From Thalassoroseus pseudoceratinae (lineage in GTDB: Bacteria; Planctomycetota; Planctomycetia; Planctomycetales; Planctomycetaceae), in NCBI RefSeq assembly GCF_011634775.1, contig NZ_JAALXT010000009.1:145093-209092 (forward strand): a DNA stretch of 64,000 nt, written 5' to 3'. The notes beneath the pieces are model-generated. The model did no database searches and was not told where the DNA came from. It saw only the letters and a list, made by a program, of their open reading frames with translations. Both the position numbers and the translations under genes were made by a program. Below, piece by piece: positions 17,555 through 27,626 of this stretch; within the stretch, counting starts at the first letter, position 1; each line of letters starts with the position of its first letter.

Positions 17555-20500
17555 TTGATAATGACCGGTGATCGTACCACGGGACTCACGATCCACGCCG
17601 ATTTGACGGATTGCATCAATTATGCATCCTGGCAAAACTCCGTTCCGCTGCTTCGCTCGTTGGAACTGCAGAATGAATCGGGACAAGACATACAGTCCTC
17701 GAACTCATTGGGTGAGCTAAGCCTGCAATTGACGACTAGCCCAGCGTTCACTCGCCCGAAACAGTGGATGATTCAGCGGATTGCCGCGGGAGAACAACTC
17801 ACAATCCGTGATCGCGATGTCCAGCTCGATTCCGATTATTTGAATGGCTTGAACGAAGCGGAACGTGGGCGAGTCACCTTGCGATTACAACAAGGGGATA
17901 CGGTTCTTTCCGAAGTCGTCCACGACATTCGCGTGCTCGCGCGGGACGAATGGGGCGGTCTCGGATCGATGAGTGAATTGTTGGCAGCGTTCGTGATGCC
18001 GAACGATCCGTCGCTGGCTCCTATTCTCAAGTCGGCTGGTAAAATTCTGGGGCAGCATGGGCACTCAACGGCGCTCGACGGGTATCAACGCCACGATCCG
18101 CAACGAGCTTATCTCCTTGCAGCTGCTATCTGGTCGGCTGTGGCGGAACGATCGCTGACGTACGCGAACCCACCGAGCAGTTTCGAACAGAAGGGTCAGA
18201 AGGTTCGTCGTCCGTCCACAGTCCTGAGGGATGGCTTGGCCACCTGTCTCGACAGCACACTTCTCTTCGCCGCCGCGATGGAAGCAATCGGTCTCAACCC
18301 TGTAATCGTGATGACCGACGGTCACTGCTTCGTCGGCGTTTGGCTTGTCGAGCGTTCCTTCGATCGGTTGATCGAAACCGACTGTAGCGAAGTCCGCAAA
18401 GCAATTGCAGCCAAAGAGTTGATCACGTTCGAAACGACCTTGGTGACGCACAATCCGCCGGCGCGTTTTCAGGATGCCATTCAAACCGCCGAACACGCAA
18501 CCCGCGAGTCGAATGAATCGCAATACTTGGCGACCATTGACATCAAGCGGGCACGAATGGCCCAATTTCGGCCGTTGGCATCGCATGATAAACCAGTGCG
18601 AGACGGGATTGAACCAGTCGAAACGTCTGGGCCGCTTCCATTACCTGCGGTTCCTGATCTGGGCCACTCGGCGATGGACGTGTCCGAGGTCAAACCAACC
18701 ACGCCGGAAGGTCGAATCGAACGTTGGCAACGCAAGCTGCTTGATTTGTCGTTGCGAAACCGACTGCTGAATTTCAAGTTGAACAAGCAATCAATCCCGC
18801 TCGTTTGCCCAGACATTTCGCGGTTGGAAGATCGGCTCGGCGATGGGACGAAATTGCGGATGATCTCATTGAGTGATCACAATCCGATTGGCGAGCGAGA
18901 TGCCGAACTGCATCGGCAAAAGACCAACCAAGAACTCGACACTGAGTTTGCTAAACAAGCTCTTGCGCGGGACGAGATTGCTTGTGATCTTACAGAGGAC
19001 GAGCTCGCAAAACGGCTCACCACGTTGTATCGCAATGTCCGCAACGACCTAGCGGAAGGCGGGTCGAATACGTTGTTCTTGGCCGTCGGCTTTTTGAAAT
19101 GGAAGCAAAAACCGGATGACACGAAATCGTACCGAGCACCGTTGCTGCTTGTGCCGGTGAAGCTCATTCGCAAAAGTGCATTGTCGCCTTATCACCTGGC
19201 ACAACACGAAGATGAAATCCGATTCAATGCGACATTGATTCAGCTCTTAAAGAAGGACTTCGACCGAGATTTGTCTTGGTTCGAAGGCGATCTGCCGACG
19301 GATGAGAGCGGCGTTGATGTCCCTCAGATTCTCAGCCGGATGCGGGCGGAAGTTCGAGACATTCCCGGATTCGAGGTGGTCGATGAGTCAGCTTTGGGAA
19401 CGTTCTCTTTCGCCAAATACCTGATGTGGAAAGACCTGGTCGATCGTGTCGACCAGTTGGAGCAGAACCGTGTGGTTCGGCATTTGATTCGCGATCCCGG
19501 TCAGCCATTTGACAGGGGTGCCGGAACGATCCCCCATCCGCAGGAAGTCGATCAGCGTTTTGAGCCGCAGGAAATCTACCACCCACTGCCAGCCGATTCA
19601 TCGCAATTGGCGGCGGTGATGGCCGCTTCGGAAGGGCAAGACTTCGTCCTGATCGGCCCACCGGGAACCGGAAAAAGTCAGACCATTGCGAACATTATTT
19701 CGCAGTGTCTCGCTGTTAAGAAGACCGTGTTGTTCGTGGCAGAAAAGACGGCGGCGTTGGATGTGGTTTATCGGCGGCTCAAAGAACATGGGCTTGGCGA
19801 TTGCTGCTTGGAACTTCATAGCAGCAAAGCCGAACGCCGCAAGTTTCTGGATCAACTGGAAGGCTCTTGGCTGAACAACCAGCGGGCCAAGCCGAACGAA
19901 TGGTTGACGATCAACGAACGGCTCAAAATTCGACGTGATGAGTTGAATGCCTATGTGTCGGCGATCCATACTCAACACCCGAACGGTTGGACGGTCTATG
20001 AGGCAATGGGCGAATGTGTCAAAGGTCGCGAAATTCAGACGCCAGAATTCGATTGGGCCGATTCTGTCGAACACGATACCGACGCCTATTGGAACCTGAC
20101 GACAATCATCGATGAACTTGCTCGGACTTACAGTGCGCTTGACTCGAATGTCTCGCTTCCCGCTGTGAAGACAACACAGTGGTCCGCGGGTTGGGAAGCA
20201 AAACTGCTCGCCGAATGCGAACAGTTAAAAGAGGCCGCAACTGCGTTTCGACAGGCGTTGAGTTCGTTTTCGAAATCCGTTGGTTTGCCGGAAATGAGAG
20301 ATTGCTTGTTCACCGAGTTGGACAATCTCAATCGATTCGCGACGGCATTAGTCGATTGTGTCGGTGACGATCTGCGGATTATCTTCAACAAACAATTCGC
20401 CAAGCTGCCCGCAGCCGCAAGTGAATTGGCGACGGCGATCGAAGGGTATCAAGAGGCCCGCGAACGAGCCGCCGCGAACTACGATGAATCGCTTGAATCG

Positions 20501-23377
20501 ATTCCGATCGACGATATCGACACGCAATGGCGACAAGCCGTGGCTTCGTTCTGGCCGATGTCGTGGTTTGCACGCCGGAAGGTCACCCGCTTGCTGCAAA
20601 GCTATGCAACGAGTGGGCAAGCCAATCCCGCCAGCGACATTTCCGCAATCCGTCAGATTCGCCAGCATTCGAAGTCCATCGAAAACAGTCCATTGGCTGA
20701 AATCAATGGACGATGGAATGCCCATGAAACCGATGTGAAAGCCCTCCGACAACACCTCGACAAAGCGAGCGGGGTTCGCCAAGCCATCCGATCGGTTGGA
20801 CGTTCGTCGGAAAACACCAATGCCGTTTTAAAAACGATTTATCCGATTCTCGCAGGGCAGTCAGTGGATTCACCGATCCTCGAAGCGACACGAGAGTTCT
20901 TGGCGGCGACGAAGGCGCTCTCCCAATCCGTGAAGTCCTTTCGCGCCGTTTCGGATGGCACTCCGATTTCGCGGGAGTCTTCGGAAATCGCAACGGCCGC
21001 GATCGACGCCGCTCAGTCGATTCAACGACATCGCACACAGTTGCAACGCTGGACTGCATGGTGTGGTATCAAGAAGCAAGCGAAAGCCGTCGGACTCAAT
21101 TCCTTTCGCCGCGACCTGGAAAATCGTCGGATTGCACCAAGCGAAATGGCGGCTTCGTTTCGTGTTGCCTATGCCCGTTGGTGGGTGACGAAGGCCATTG
21201 ATCGCTCGCCAGTGCTGCAATCCTTCCAACGATTCAAACACGAAGATGCGATCCAGGATTTCAGGAAACTGGACGACTTGGCACGTGAAACTGCGGCGTC
21301 TCAGGCTTTGCAAGCCGTTGCGCACCAATTACCGGCGCCAGATTCTGGAGTCCCACGCAAGTCGGAGTTGGGGTTGCTGCGTCACCAAATGAATCTGAAA
21401 CGCCCGAGCAAATCGATTCGAGAAGTTATCTCGAATATGCCGGAGACCTTCGGAAAGCTCGCTCCGTGTTTGCTGATGTCTCCGTTGTCGATTGCTCAAT
21501 ACTTACCGGCAGACCAAGCAATTTTTGATGTCGTCATCTTTGACGAGGCCTCACAAATTACTACTTGGGACGCCATCGGGGCGATCGCTCGCGGTCAGCA
21601 AACCATCATCGTTGGCGACCCAAAACAATTGCCGCCAACCAACTTCTTTGGACGGGTGGACGACGACGAAACGAATGACGAGCTCGAAGATCACGAGAAA
21701 GACTTGGAGAGCATTCTCGACGAAGCAAAAGCATCGGGCCTGCCAACGCTGTTGTTGAATTGGCACTACCGCAGTCGACACGAATCGTTGATTGCGTTCT
21801 CAAACTACAACTACTATGGCAACAAACTTGTCACCTTTCCCGCCGCCGAGTCTGAAGACCGGGGCGTGTCGTTCTGTCATCAACCCGGTGCGCTCTACGA
21901 CCGTGGAAAAAGCCGGACGAATCGCCAGGAAGCCGAAGCGATTGTGCGTGATGCCGTCGCCCGAATGAAACGCAATCTGGAACTTCCTGAGACCGACCGA
22001 TTGACCTTCGGAGTCATCACATTCAACTCTCAGCAGCAAACGTTAATTCAAGATTTGTTCGATCAAGCGCAACGCGAACATCCCGAGCTCGATTGGTATT
22101 TTGCCGATGAGCGAATTGAACCCACGGTAGTTAAGAATCTGGAAAACGTGCAGGGGGACGAACGCGATGTGATGTTCTTCTCGATTACATTTGGTCAAGA
22201 CGCCACTGGTCGCCCCATTCCGTTGACATTCGGTGCGTTGAACCGAGACGGTGGGGAGCGACGATTGAACGTGGCGGTCACTCGGGCTCGACAAGAACTG
22301 CTCGTGTATTCTTCCTTCACCGCGGACCAACTCAACGCAGAGCGTTCGCAGGCCCGTGGCGTTCGGGATCTCAAAGCGTTCTTGGAATACGCGGAGAAAG
22401 GCCCACGTACCATTCAGGCACGCACGGATGGCAGTGTCGGTGGTCTGGAATCTGCATTCGAGGAAGCTGTCGCCGAGGCGTTGGACGCTCGTGGCTGGCA
22501 AGTGGTACCGCAGGTGGGGGTCTCCGGGTTTCGCGTTGATCTTGGGATTCGGCATCCAGATAAACCCGGCGCGTACCTCGCTGGTGTGGAGTGCGACGGA
22601 GCCACGTATCATCGGTCCGCTGTGGCTCGCGACCGCGACAAAACCCGGCAGCAAGTGTTAGAAAACTTGGGTTGGAATATCTTGCGAGTCTGGTCGCCGG
22701 ACTGGTGGTACGATTCGGCCAACGCGATTGAGCAGCTTCACAACGCTCTCAATGTATTACTGAGAACCCAACGCGAAATTGACGAGGAAACCTCCGCGGT
22801 CGACGATCGGCAAGCGTCCCATGAAGTCGAACCCGCTGACTTCACGGAGTCGATGCGTCAAAATGGTGAATCGACATTGTACTATCAGCGATCGTCGTTG
22901 CCGGATGCGAGTCATGCTCAGGATCAGTTTTTTGATGCAGCTTACGATGAACCGTTGAGGCAGATGGCCCGATCGATGCTTGATCAGGAAGCACCGATTC
23001 GCGATGACGTCTTGGCCAAACAGATTGCACGTCTGCATGGGTTTGCCCGCACCGGGGCGAAAATTCGCAACCGAATTTTGGAATTGTTGACCGACGTTCC
23101 TTCGAATGAGGAATCGACCGGCCGGTTCCTCTGGTCTGGCGAGAATCCGTTGCCAATCATCGAGTATCGTCATCCGCTGTCTGATGAAGATAAACGCAGC
23201 ATCGACGAGATTTCGATCGCGGAACTGCGAGGACTGTTGGAGGCGCGTCCTGAACTAGCCACCGATAGTGATCCCGCGATCGCAATGGCCAGGACCATCG
23301 GATTCGCCCGCCTTTCACAATCTGCCCGCGAACGGCTTGAGGAAGCGATCAAACTCTTCTTGGAATCGAAGAACTAG
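17555..23377 (+). CDS. Giant DUF4011 - SF1 helicase - Vsr/MTES_1575-type nuclease protein with N-terminal transglutaminase-like region
   Basis: The protein has 1940 residues. Residues ~200-280 resemble a transglutaminase-like fold: Cys231 in LATCLDSTLLFAAAMEA, His257 in TDGHCFVGVWL, and acidic Glu274/Asp276 in LIETDC give a plausible Cys-His-Asp set. DUF4011 follows (~388-600, WQRKLLDLSLRNRLLNFK). The split SF1 helicase has Walker A GPPGTGKS (Lys707), Walker B FDEAS (Asp1330-Glu1331), IVGDPKQLPP, and late motifs (VQGDERDVMFFS, RRLNVAVTRARQEL). Residues ~1630-1720 form a Vsr-like nuclease of the MTES_1575 type (FRVDLGI, GVECDGATYH, ARDRDKTRQQVLENLGW). A DUF3320 region (~1792-1850) ends the protein. 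Motifs look intact. A role in defence against foreign DNA is inferred from family knowledge. There is no partner gene on either side; it stands alone next to relics. Confidence 0.9.
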   Translation: MIMTGDRTTGLTIHADLTDCINYASWQNSVPLLRSLELQNESGQDIQSSNSLGELSLQLTTSPAFTRPKQWMIQRIAAGEQLTIRDRDVQLDSDYLNGLNEAERGRVTLRLQQGDTVLSEVVHDIRVLARDEWGGLGSMSELLAAFVMPNDPSLAPILKSAGKILGQHGHSTALDGYQRHDPQRAYLLAAAIWSAVAERSLTYANPPSSFEQKGQKVRRPSTVLRDGLATCLDSTLLFAAAMEAIGLNPVIVMTDGHCFVGVWLVERSFDRLIETDCSEVRKAIAAKELITFETTLVTHNPPARFQDAIQTAEHATRESNESQYLATIDIKRARMAQFRPLASHDKPVRDGIEPVETSGPLPLPAVPDLGHSAMDVSEVKPTTPEGRIERWQRKLLDLSLRNRLLNFKLNKQSIPLVCPDISRLEDRLGDGTKLRMISLSDHNPIGERDAELHRQKTNQELDTEFAKQALARDEIACDLTEDELAKRLTTLYRNVRNDLAEGGSNTLFLAVGFLKWKQKPDDTKSYRAPLLLVPVKLIRKSALSPYHLAQHEDEIRFNATLIQLLKKDFDRDLSWFEGDLPTDESGVDVPQILSRMRAEVRDIPGFEVVDESALGTFSFAKYLMWKDLVDRVDQLEQNRVVRHLIRDPGQPFDRGAGTIPHPQEVDQRFEPQEIYHPLPADSSQLAAVMAASEGQDFVLIGPPGTGKSQTIANIISQCLAVKKTVLFVAEKTAALDVVYRRLKEHGLGDCCLELHSSKAERRKFLDQLEGSWLNNQRAKPNEWLTINERLKIRRDELNAYVSAIHTQHPNGWTVYEAMGECVKGREIQTPEFDWADSVEHDTDAYWNLTTIIDELARTYSALDSNVSLPAVKTTQWSAGWEAKLLAECEQLKEAATAFRQALSSFSKSVGLPEMRDCLFTELDNLNRFATALVDCVGDDLRIIFNKQFAKLPAAASELATAIEGYQEARERAAANYDESLESIPIDDIDTQWRQAVASFWPMSWFARRKVTRLLQSYATSGQANPASDISAIRQIRQHSKSIENSPLAEINGRWNAHETDVKALRQHLDKASGVRQAIRSVGRSSENTNAVLKTIYPILAGQSVDSPILEATREFLAATKALSQSVKSFRAVSDGTPISRESSEIATAAIDAAQSIQRHRTQLQRWTAWCGIKKQAKAVGLNSFRRDLENRRIAPSEMAASFRVAYARWWVTKAIDRSPVLQSFQRFKHEDAIQDFRKLDDLARETAASQALQAVAHQLPAPDSGVPRKSELGLLRHQMNLKRPSKSIREVISNMPETFGKLAPCLLMSPLSIAQYLPADQAIFDVVIFDEASQITTWDAIGAIARGQQTIIVGDPKQLPPTNFFGRVDDDETNDELEDHEKDLESILDEAKASGLPTLLLNWHYRSRHESLIAFSNYNYYGNKLVTFPAAESEDRGVSFCHQPGALYDRGKSRTNRQEAEAIVRDAVARMKRNLELPETDRLTFGVITFNSQQQTLIQDLFDQAQREHPELDWYFADERIEPTVVKNLENVQGDERDVMFFSITFGQDATGRPIPLTFGALNRDGGERRLNVAVTRARQELLVYSSFTADQLNAERSQARGVRDLKAFLEYAEKGPRTIQARTDGSVGGLESAFEEAVAEALDARGWQVVPQVGVSGFRVDLGIRHPDKPGAYLAGVECDGATYHRSAVARDRDKTRQQVLENLGWNILRVWSPDWWYDSANAIEQLHNALNVLLRTQREIDEETSAVDDRQASHEVEPADFTESMRQNGESTLYYQRSSLPDASHAQDQFFDAAYDEPLRQMARSMLDQEAPIRDDVLAKQIARLHGFARTGAKIRNRILELLTDVPSNEESTGRFLWSGENPLPIIEYRHPLSDEDKRSIDEISIAELRGLLEARPELATDSDPAIAMARTIGFARLSQSARERLEEAIKLFLESKN

Positions 23378-23387
23378 TTTGACTGCT

Positions 23388-23990
23388 GAACGGTCTCGTT
23401 TCGGAAGTCGATTCACGAAACTCTGTCGTGGCTTCAGCGACAGGCACAAGATCACCTAATTTTCTCGGAAACGATTCTGGCGCAGCTACACGCGAGAATC
23501 GGCGAAGAAGCGTCGCTGCTGGAAGTTCGCCGAAAGGCGGTGGATGGTTATCTGAGAAAATTGACAACCGAAGAGCGGGAACTATTGCTTCGTCGTTATT
23601 CGGAGCATGGGCCGTTCAGCGTGACGGGTGGCAGCATGGCTGAAGCTAAGAAGCCCCTGGATGTTGACCAGCTTCTCGCACGTCTAGTGGACGTGAACGC
23701 GACGTCGGATGAATTCGCAGCGATGGAGAAACTCCCGGATGGCGACGCAGCCGCACAACACCGGTATATCCACTATCTCGACTTGCATCAGGAACTTCTC
23801 GCCAGGGGAAGTCTTGGGATGGTATCGTATCCCATGGAGCAGAGTGCTGGCGAACTTCCATGCGACACAAACCCTGTCAGCCCTCGACGCACGGCAGTGG
23901 CTATGGTTGCTGCAGGCCACCCCTGACACCTTCACACCGTTCGGAGATAGTGAAATCATGGAAATCGATGGTAAGTCGCATCCTTAAACT
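23388..23990 (+). pseudogene. Relic of an ECF sigma factor fused to a FecR-type anti-sigma N-terminus
   Basis: One open frame from 23390 to 23926 has no start codon in its first part (the preceding codon is a TGA at 23387). It reads LSWLQRQAQDHLIF, then VRRKAVDGYLRKLTTEERELL and LRRYSEHG, which resembles sigma region 4 of planctomycete ECF factors. Without a stop it continues into KKPLDVDQLLARLVD and AAQHRYIHYLDLHQELL, like the N-terminus of the FecR/LamG proteins normally encoded just downstream of such sigma factors. The sigma N-terminus and the rest of the FecR gene are missing; after ~23850 the frame loses sense. This is best read as a deleted sigma/anti-sigma pair. Confidence 0.5.
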
Positions 23991-24165
23991 CTATTCTTAA
24001 AACGTGGATGTGTTCAACGGCCCTATGAAAAGAGATCAGATGTCACGAACTGCTTAGAGTACTTCTCCGCGGTTCTTTCTCAAAGCGGCTGTCTTATCGA
24101 TCGCCATACAGTGTTTATAGTCAATTGCGAGAGCGTTTTTTATGACAGAAAGGTGATGTCAAGAA

Positions 24166-26337
24166 ATGCGAACATCCCGTTTGACACTGACTCTTATCAC
24201 ACTCATGCTTTCGACTGGAAATCCATTACAGGCATTGGACTTGACTGCTGACTTTTACGTGTCGCCTAGTGGTTCCGACGATTGGTCCGGGACTTTGGCA
24301 ACTCCGAACGAGCAGCAGACAGACGGGCCGTTCCAGACGCTGCAGTGTGCACGCGATGCAGTGAGGGAATTACAAAGAAAACGGTCCGGTGACATAGAAG
24401 TCCTCATCCGCGGCGGAACCTATCGTCTTGAGAAAACCGTCGTCTTCGGGCTACAGGATTCGGGACAAACCAACTCGACAATTACCTACGCTGCTTATCC
24501 TGGTGAGACGCCAGTTTTCAGTGCTGGTCAAGAAATTCGCGAGTGGACCAATCTAACGAATGCACAGGCAGCGTTACCCAAAGAAGCGATTGGCAAGGTG
24601 CTGGTCGCGGACGTTTCGAGTCGGTTTCGTGTTCTTTTCGATTCCGAGGGCCTCCTGCCGCGGGCTCGTTCGAAGGGCTTTATTCCACGGCATGGCGGAA
24701 GCCGAAATCAGTTTTACTTTCCTGCTGGCCGCCTGAGAAACTGGCCGAATATCGAAGACGTTGAGATCGTCGTTCGTCCACATCACGCATGGATTGTCAA
24801 TATTCTGCCACTGAAGTCTGTCGACGAGCAGAGGCAAATCGCGCAAACGTCGATCGATGCGACATATGCGATGAACCCGTTGCACTTTCTCAAGCAAACA
24901 GAATCGTGCTGGGTCGAGAATACGTTGGAAGAACTCGACGAACCGGGCGAGTGGGTCCTGAATTCCAAGGAAGGTAAACTCTATCTCTGGCCACGGAACG
25001 ACTCGCCTGTGCTGGCTCCGCAACTGACCGAATTGATTCGTATCGAAGGCGAGATCGACAAGGCTGGTCCTGAAGATAAACCGGTCCGCAACCTGCAATT
25101 CCGTGGCTTGACGTTCACGCACGGTGACCGCTATCAGTTAGCAGCGAACGATGCCGGGCTACAACACGACTGGGACATGCACGATAAACCAAACGCTCTC
25201 GTTCGGTTGCGTGGAACGAAGAACTGTGTGATCGAACAATGTCGGTTCATTCACAGTGGCAGTGGAGCAATTCGTGTCGATTTGCGCGGTCAAGAGAATT
25301 CGATCTCCGGTAATGTGATCGAGCACATCGGTGGGACGGGCATTCTGCTGTGCGGCTACGGCCCGGGCACCAAGGACGTGAATCGGAAGAACAACGTATC
25401 CAATAATCATATTCACCATACCGGCCAAATCTACTGGCACTCCCCCGGCATTATGATATGGCAAAGCGGCGAGAATCGCGTTGCCAACAATCTCATCCAT
25501 CACACGCCTTACACCGGTATCATTCTCTCTGGTTGCATGACCCATTTTTTCGGGCGACAGGGACGAGAGCTTGGCAGAACGATCAGACGACACGAACTCG
25601 GCCGACTTCCGAAACGACTTCGGTTTGGGGATGTGCGACCGTATCTGCATACGCACGAGAACGTCGTCGAGTACAATGAAATTCATCATGCAATGGAATT
25701 GCTTGGTGACGGCAACGGGATCTACATCCGTGGTGCAGGTTCCGGCAATGTTATCCGTCGAAATTATATTCATCACCTGGTCGCACCGACGAAGATGCAG
25801 GCGGCGATTCGGACTGACGGCGGACAGAGAGATACGCTCATCGCCGAAAACCTGATCTACAAGTGTACTTCGCAAGGCATCATTTTGAAGTTGAACAATC
25901 GATGCGAAAATAACATCATCGCTGACGTGATCGCACCGCCACGGGGCTACTACCTCTCCTTGCGTGAAGGCCCAATGACCGGGGCCACGATTAAGCGGAA
26001 TATTTTCTATTCATCCGCCGACGATTGCACTTTTATTGATGAATTGCCGCCGGGGAGAGGCCGCACGACTGAAGATCGTCGAGGCCGAACGTTGGCAGCG
26101 TCGAAACAGGCCGATACAAATCAGAACATCTACTTTTGCGCAGCCAATCGAAAGCTGGGAGTCGAGATGTTGAAGAGACAACACGCGGACGGTGTCGATG
26201 TCGACAGCCTGGCTGTTGATCCAATGTTCGTTGACGCCGCACACGGGGACTTCCAATTGAAGTCTGAGTCGCCGGCGTTGATGATGGGCTTTGTTCCATT
26301 TGACATGTCCAAGGTCGGGTTAACAGATGAACGATGA
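24166..26337 (+). CDS. Secreted right-handed beta-helix protein, polysaccharide-lyase-like
   Basis: The protein has 723 residues. The signal peptide is ~1-24 ([16 protein letters not shown]). Residues ~29-75 carry the DUF1565-type opening [14 protein letters not shown] with [11 protein letters not shown]. Residues ~330-610 show parallel beta-helix rungs with many N/H/I repeats ([42 protein letters not shown]). This fold is shared by pectate lyases and alginate-lyase-like or glycosidase families; no catalytic set could be assigned. The next gene, an esterase-like hydrolase, begins at or just after its stop, and a sulfatase follows, so a shared task on an acetylated, sulfated polysaccharide is inferred. 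Confidence 0.85.
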   Translation: MRTSRLTLTLITLMLSTGNPLQALDLTADFYVSPSGSDDWSGTLATPNEQQTDGPFQTLQCARDAVRELQRKRSGDIEVLIRGGTYRLEKTVVFGLQDSGQTNSTITYAAYPGETPVFSAGQEIREWTNLTNAQAALPKEAIGKVLVADVSSRFRVLFDSEGLLPRARSKGFIPRHGGSRNQFYFPAGRLRNWPNIEDVEIVVRPHHAWIVNILPLKSVDEQRQIAQTSIDATYAMNPLHFLKQTESCWVENTLEELDEPGEWVLNSKEGKLYLWPRNDSPVLAPQLTELIRIEGEIDKAGPEDKPVRNLQFRGLTFTHGDRYQLAANDAGLQHDWDMHDKPNALVRLRGTKNCVIEQCRFIHSGSGAIRVDLRGQENSISGNVIEHIGGTGILLCGYGPGTKDVNRKNNVSNNHIHHTGQIYWHSPGIMIWQSGENRVANNLIHHTPYTGIILSGCMTHFFGRQGRELGRTIRRHELGRLPKRLRFGDVRPYLHTHENVVEYNEIHHAMELLGDGNGIYIRGAGSGNVIRRNYIHHLVAPTKMQAAIRTDGGQRDTLIAENLIYKCTSQGIILKLNNRCENNIIADVIAPPRGYYLSLREGPMTGATIKRNIFYSSADDCTFIDELPPGRGRTTEDRRGRTLAASKQADTNQNIYFCAANRKLGVEMLKRQHADGVDVDSLAVDPMFVDAAHGDFQLKSESPALMMGFVPFDMSKVGLTDER

Positions 26338-26356
26338 AAAGCACTGGACAACATCA

Positions 26357-27349
26357 ATGATCGATTACCGAAGATACATCGTCTTGCTGACCGCAATTCT
26401 GGTTGTAAGCGACGCGACTGCTCAGGAACCGAACACCACAAAGAAAGCCGCACGCCGGACTCGACAAGCGAAGTATCTCGAAACTGGCGGGGAACGCAAA
26501 CTTGAAGTCGTCTATAAGAGCATCGCTGGTAAGGATCTCAAGCTGGACTTGTACTATCCCACCGTCAAACGCTTCGAAAAGTGCCCAGTGATTGTCTTCA
26601 CACATGGTGGAGGCTGGGCCGCCGGCAGTCGGTACAAGGCGGGAACTGGTTCCTTTGCGATTGTGTTCAAGCGGCTCATCAAGCAGGGCTTCGCGATCGC
26701 GCCGGTGAGTTATCGTCTGGTGAAGAAGGGCAGCAATGTTGTGATGCGAGACTGCGTCATCGATTGCAAAGACGCCATCCGTTATCTGGCAAAGAACAGC
26801 GAACGACTTGGGATCGACCCCATGCGAATCTGCGTGATGGGCGATTCGGCTGGTGGCCATATTGCTCAGATGCTTTTGTTGACTTCGGCGGATCAGTTGC
26901 CCGGCGATGCCAGCCTTTCCAAAGTTTCCTATCAGATGGCGGCTGGCGTTTCCTGGTACGGCCCGTGTGATTTTGAAAAGATCGATTTGTTCAATCACAA
27001 CGACCGAGCCAACTTTCGTGACCGGTTTGAAGCTCGTATCATGGGCTCCGATTCCGACCCGAAGGACAATTTGGCGCGGTACCGGGAGGTCAGTCCGATT
27101 AACTACCTGAACAATGACAGCCCACCGCTGCTGATGATCCAGGGCGACAAGGACACAACTATTCCCGTAAAGCATGCTTACTACATGAAAGAAAAAGCAG
27201 AAGCCGTTCAGGCGCCTGTTGAAATCGTGATCATTAAAAACTCTGGTCACAACTGGCGTAGGGTTGACGCCGACATTGAGCCATCCCGCGACGCCATCAT
27301 TAAACGCACCGTGCAGTTCTTTGTTGATCAGGTCCGGCCGCCGCACTGA
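26357..27349 (+). CDS. Secreted alpha/beta hydrolase (BD-FAE / carboxylesterase type)
   Basis: I prefer ATG at 26357 (330 residues) because it starts a clean signal peptide ([19 protein letters not shown]). An in-frame ATG at 26327 would overlap the beta-helix gene and add ten charged residues. Catalytic features: oxyanion motif HGGGW (83-87), nucleophile Ser164 in GDSAGG, Asp in [11 protein letters not shown], and His in NSGHNWRR. The family removes acyl groups from polysaccharides or small esters outside the cell. It almost touches the beta-helix gene, so co-transcription is likely. A long minus-strand frame covering it is a coding shadow. Confidence 0.87.
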   Translation: MIDYRRYIVLLTAILVVSDATAQEPNTTKKAARRTRQAKYLETGGERKLEVVYKSIAGKDLKLDLYYPTVKRFEKCPVIVFTHGGGWAAGSRYKAGTGSFAIVFKRLIKQGFAIAPVSYRLVKKGSNVVMRDCVIDCKDAIRYLAKNSERLGIDPMRICVMGDSAGGHIAQMLLLTSADQLPGDASLSKVSYQMAAGVSWYGPCDFEKIDLFNHNDRANFRDRFEARIMGSDSDPKDNLARYREVSPINYLNNDSPPLLMIQGDKDTTIPVKHAYYMKEKAEAVQAPVEIVIIKNSGHNWRRVDADIEPSRDAIIKRTVQFFVDQVRPPH

Positions 27350-27626
27350 ATAATCGAGAGACATGGGTCATACAGCAGTCGCAACACTTGGTCTCGGTGG
27401 TTTCTGCCTCCGCTCAAGCACAAGCATCTGAGGTACCCTATGACGGCAACTAGCACATATTGTCGAAGAGACCTGTGCCAAAGTGGGATCTCGTTAACGA
27501 GCTTGTGAAAGCGTCAAAGAAGTAAAGACGGGAATCTAGCAACTGACCGTGAGACCTAGCGAAACCTCAATGTGGACGCGGCTACAGAACACTAAGTATT
27601 CTACTACACTCAGATCGAATCCGATT

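Noticed and set aside
26354..27364. 336-codon minus-strand frame opposite the esterase
   Set aside because: The plus strand has an intact signal peptide and a complete HGGG, GDSAGG and His set. The minus frame has no domain and follows the codon shadow of the real gene.
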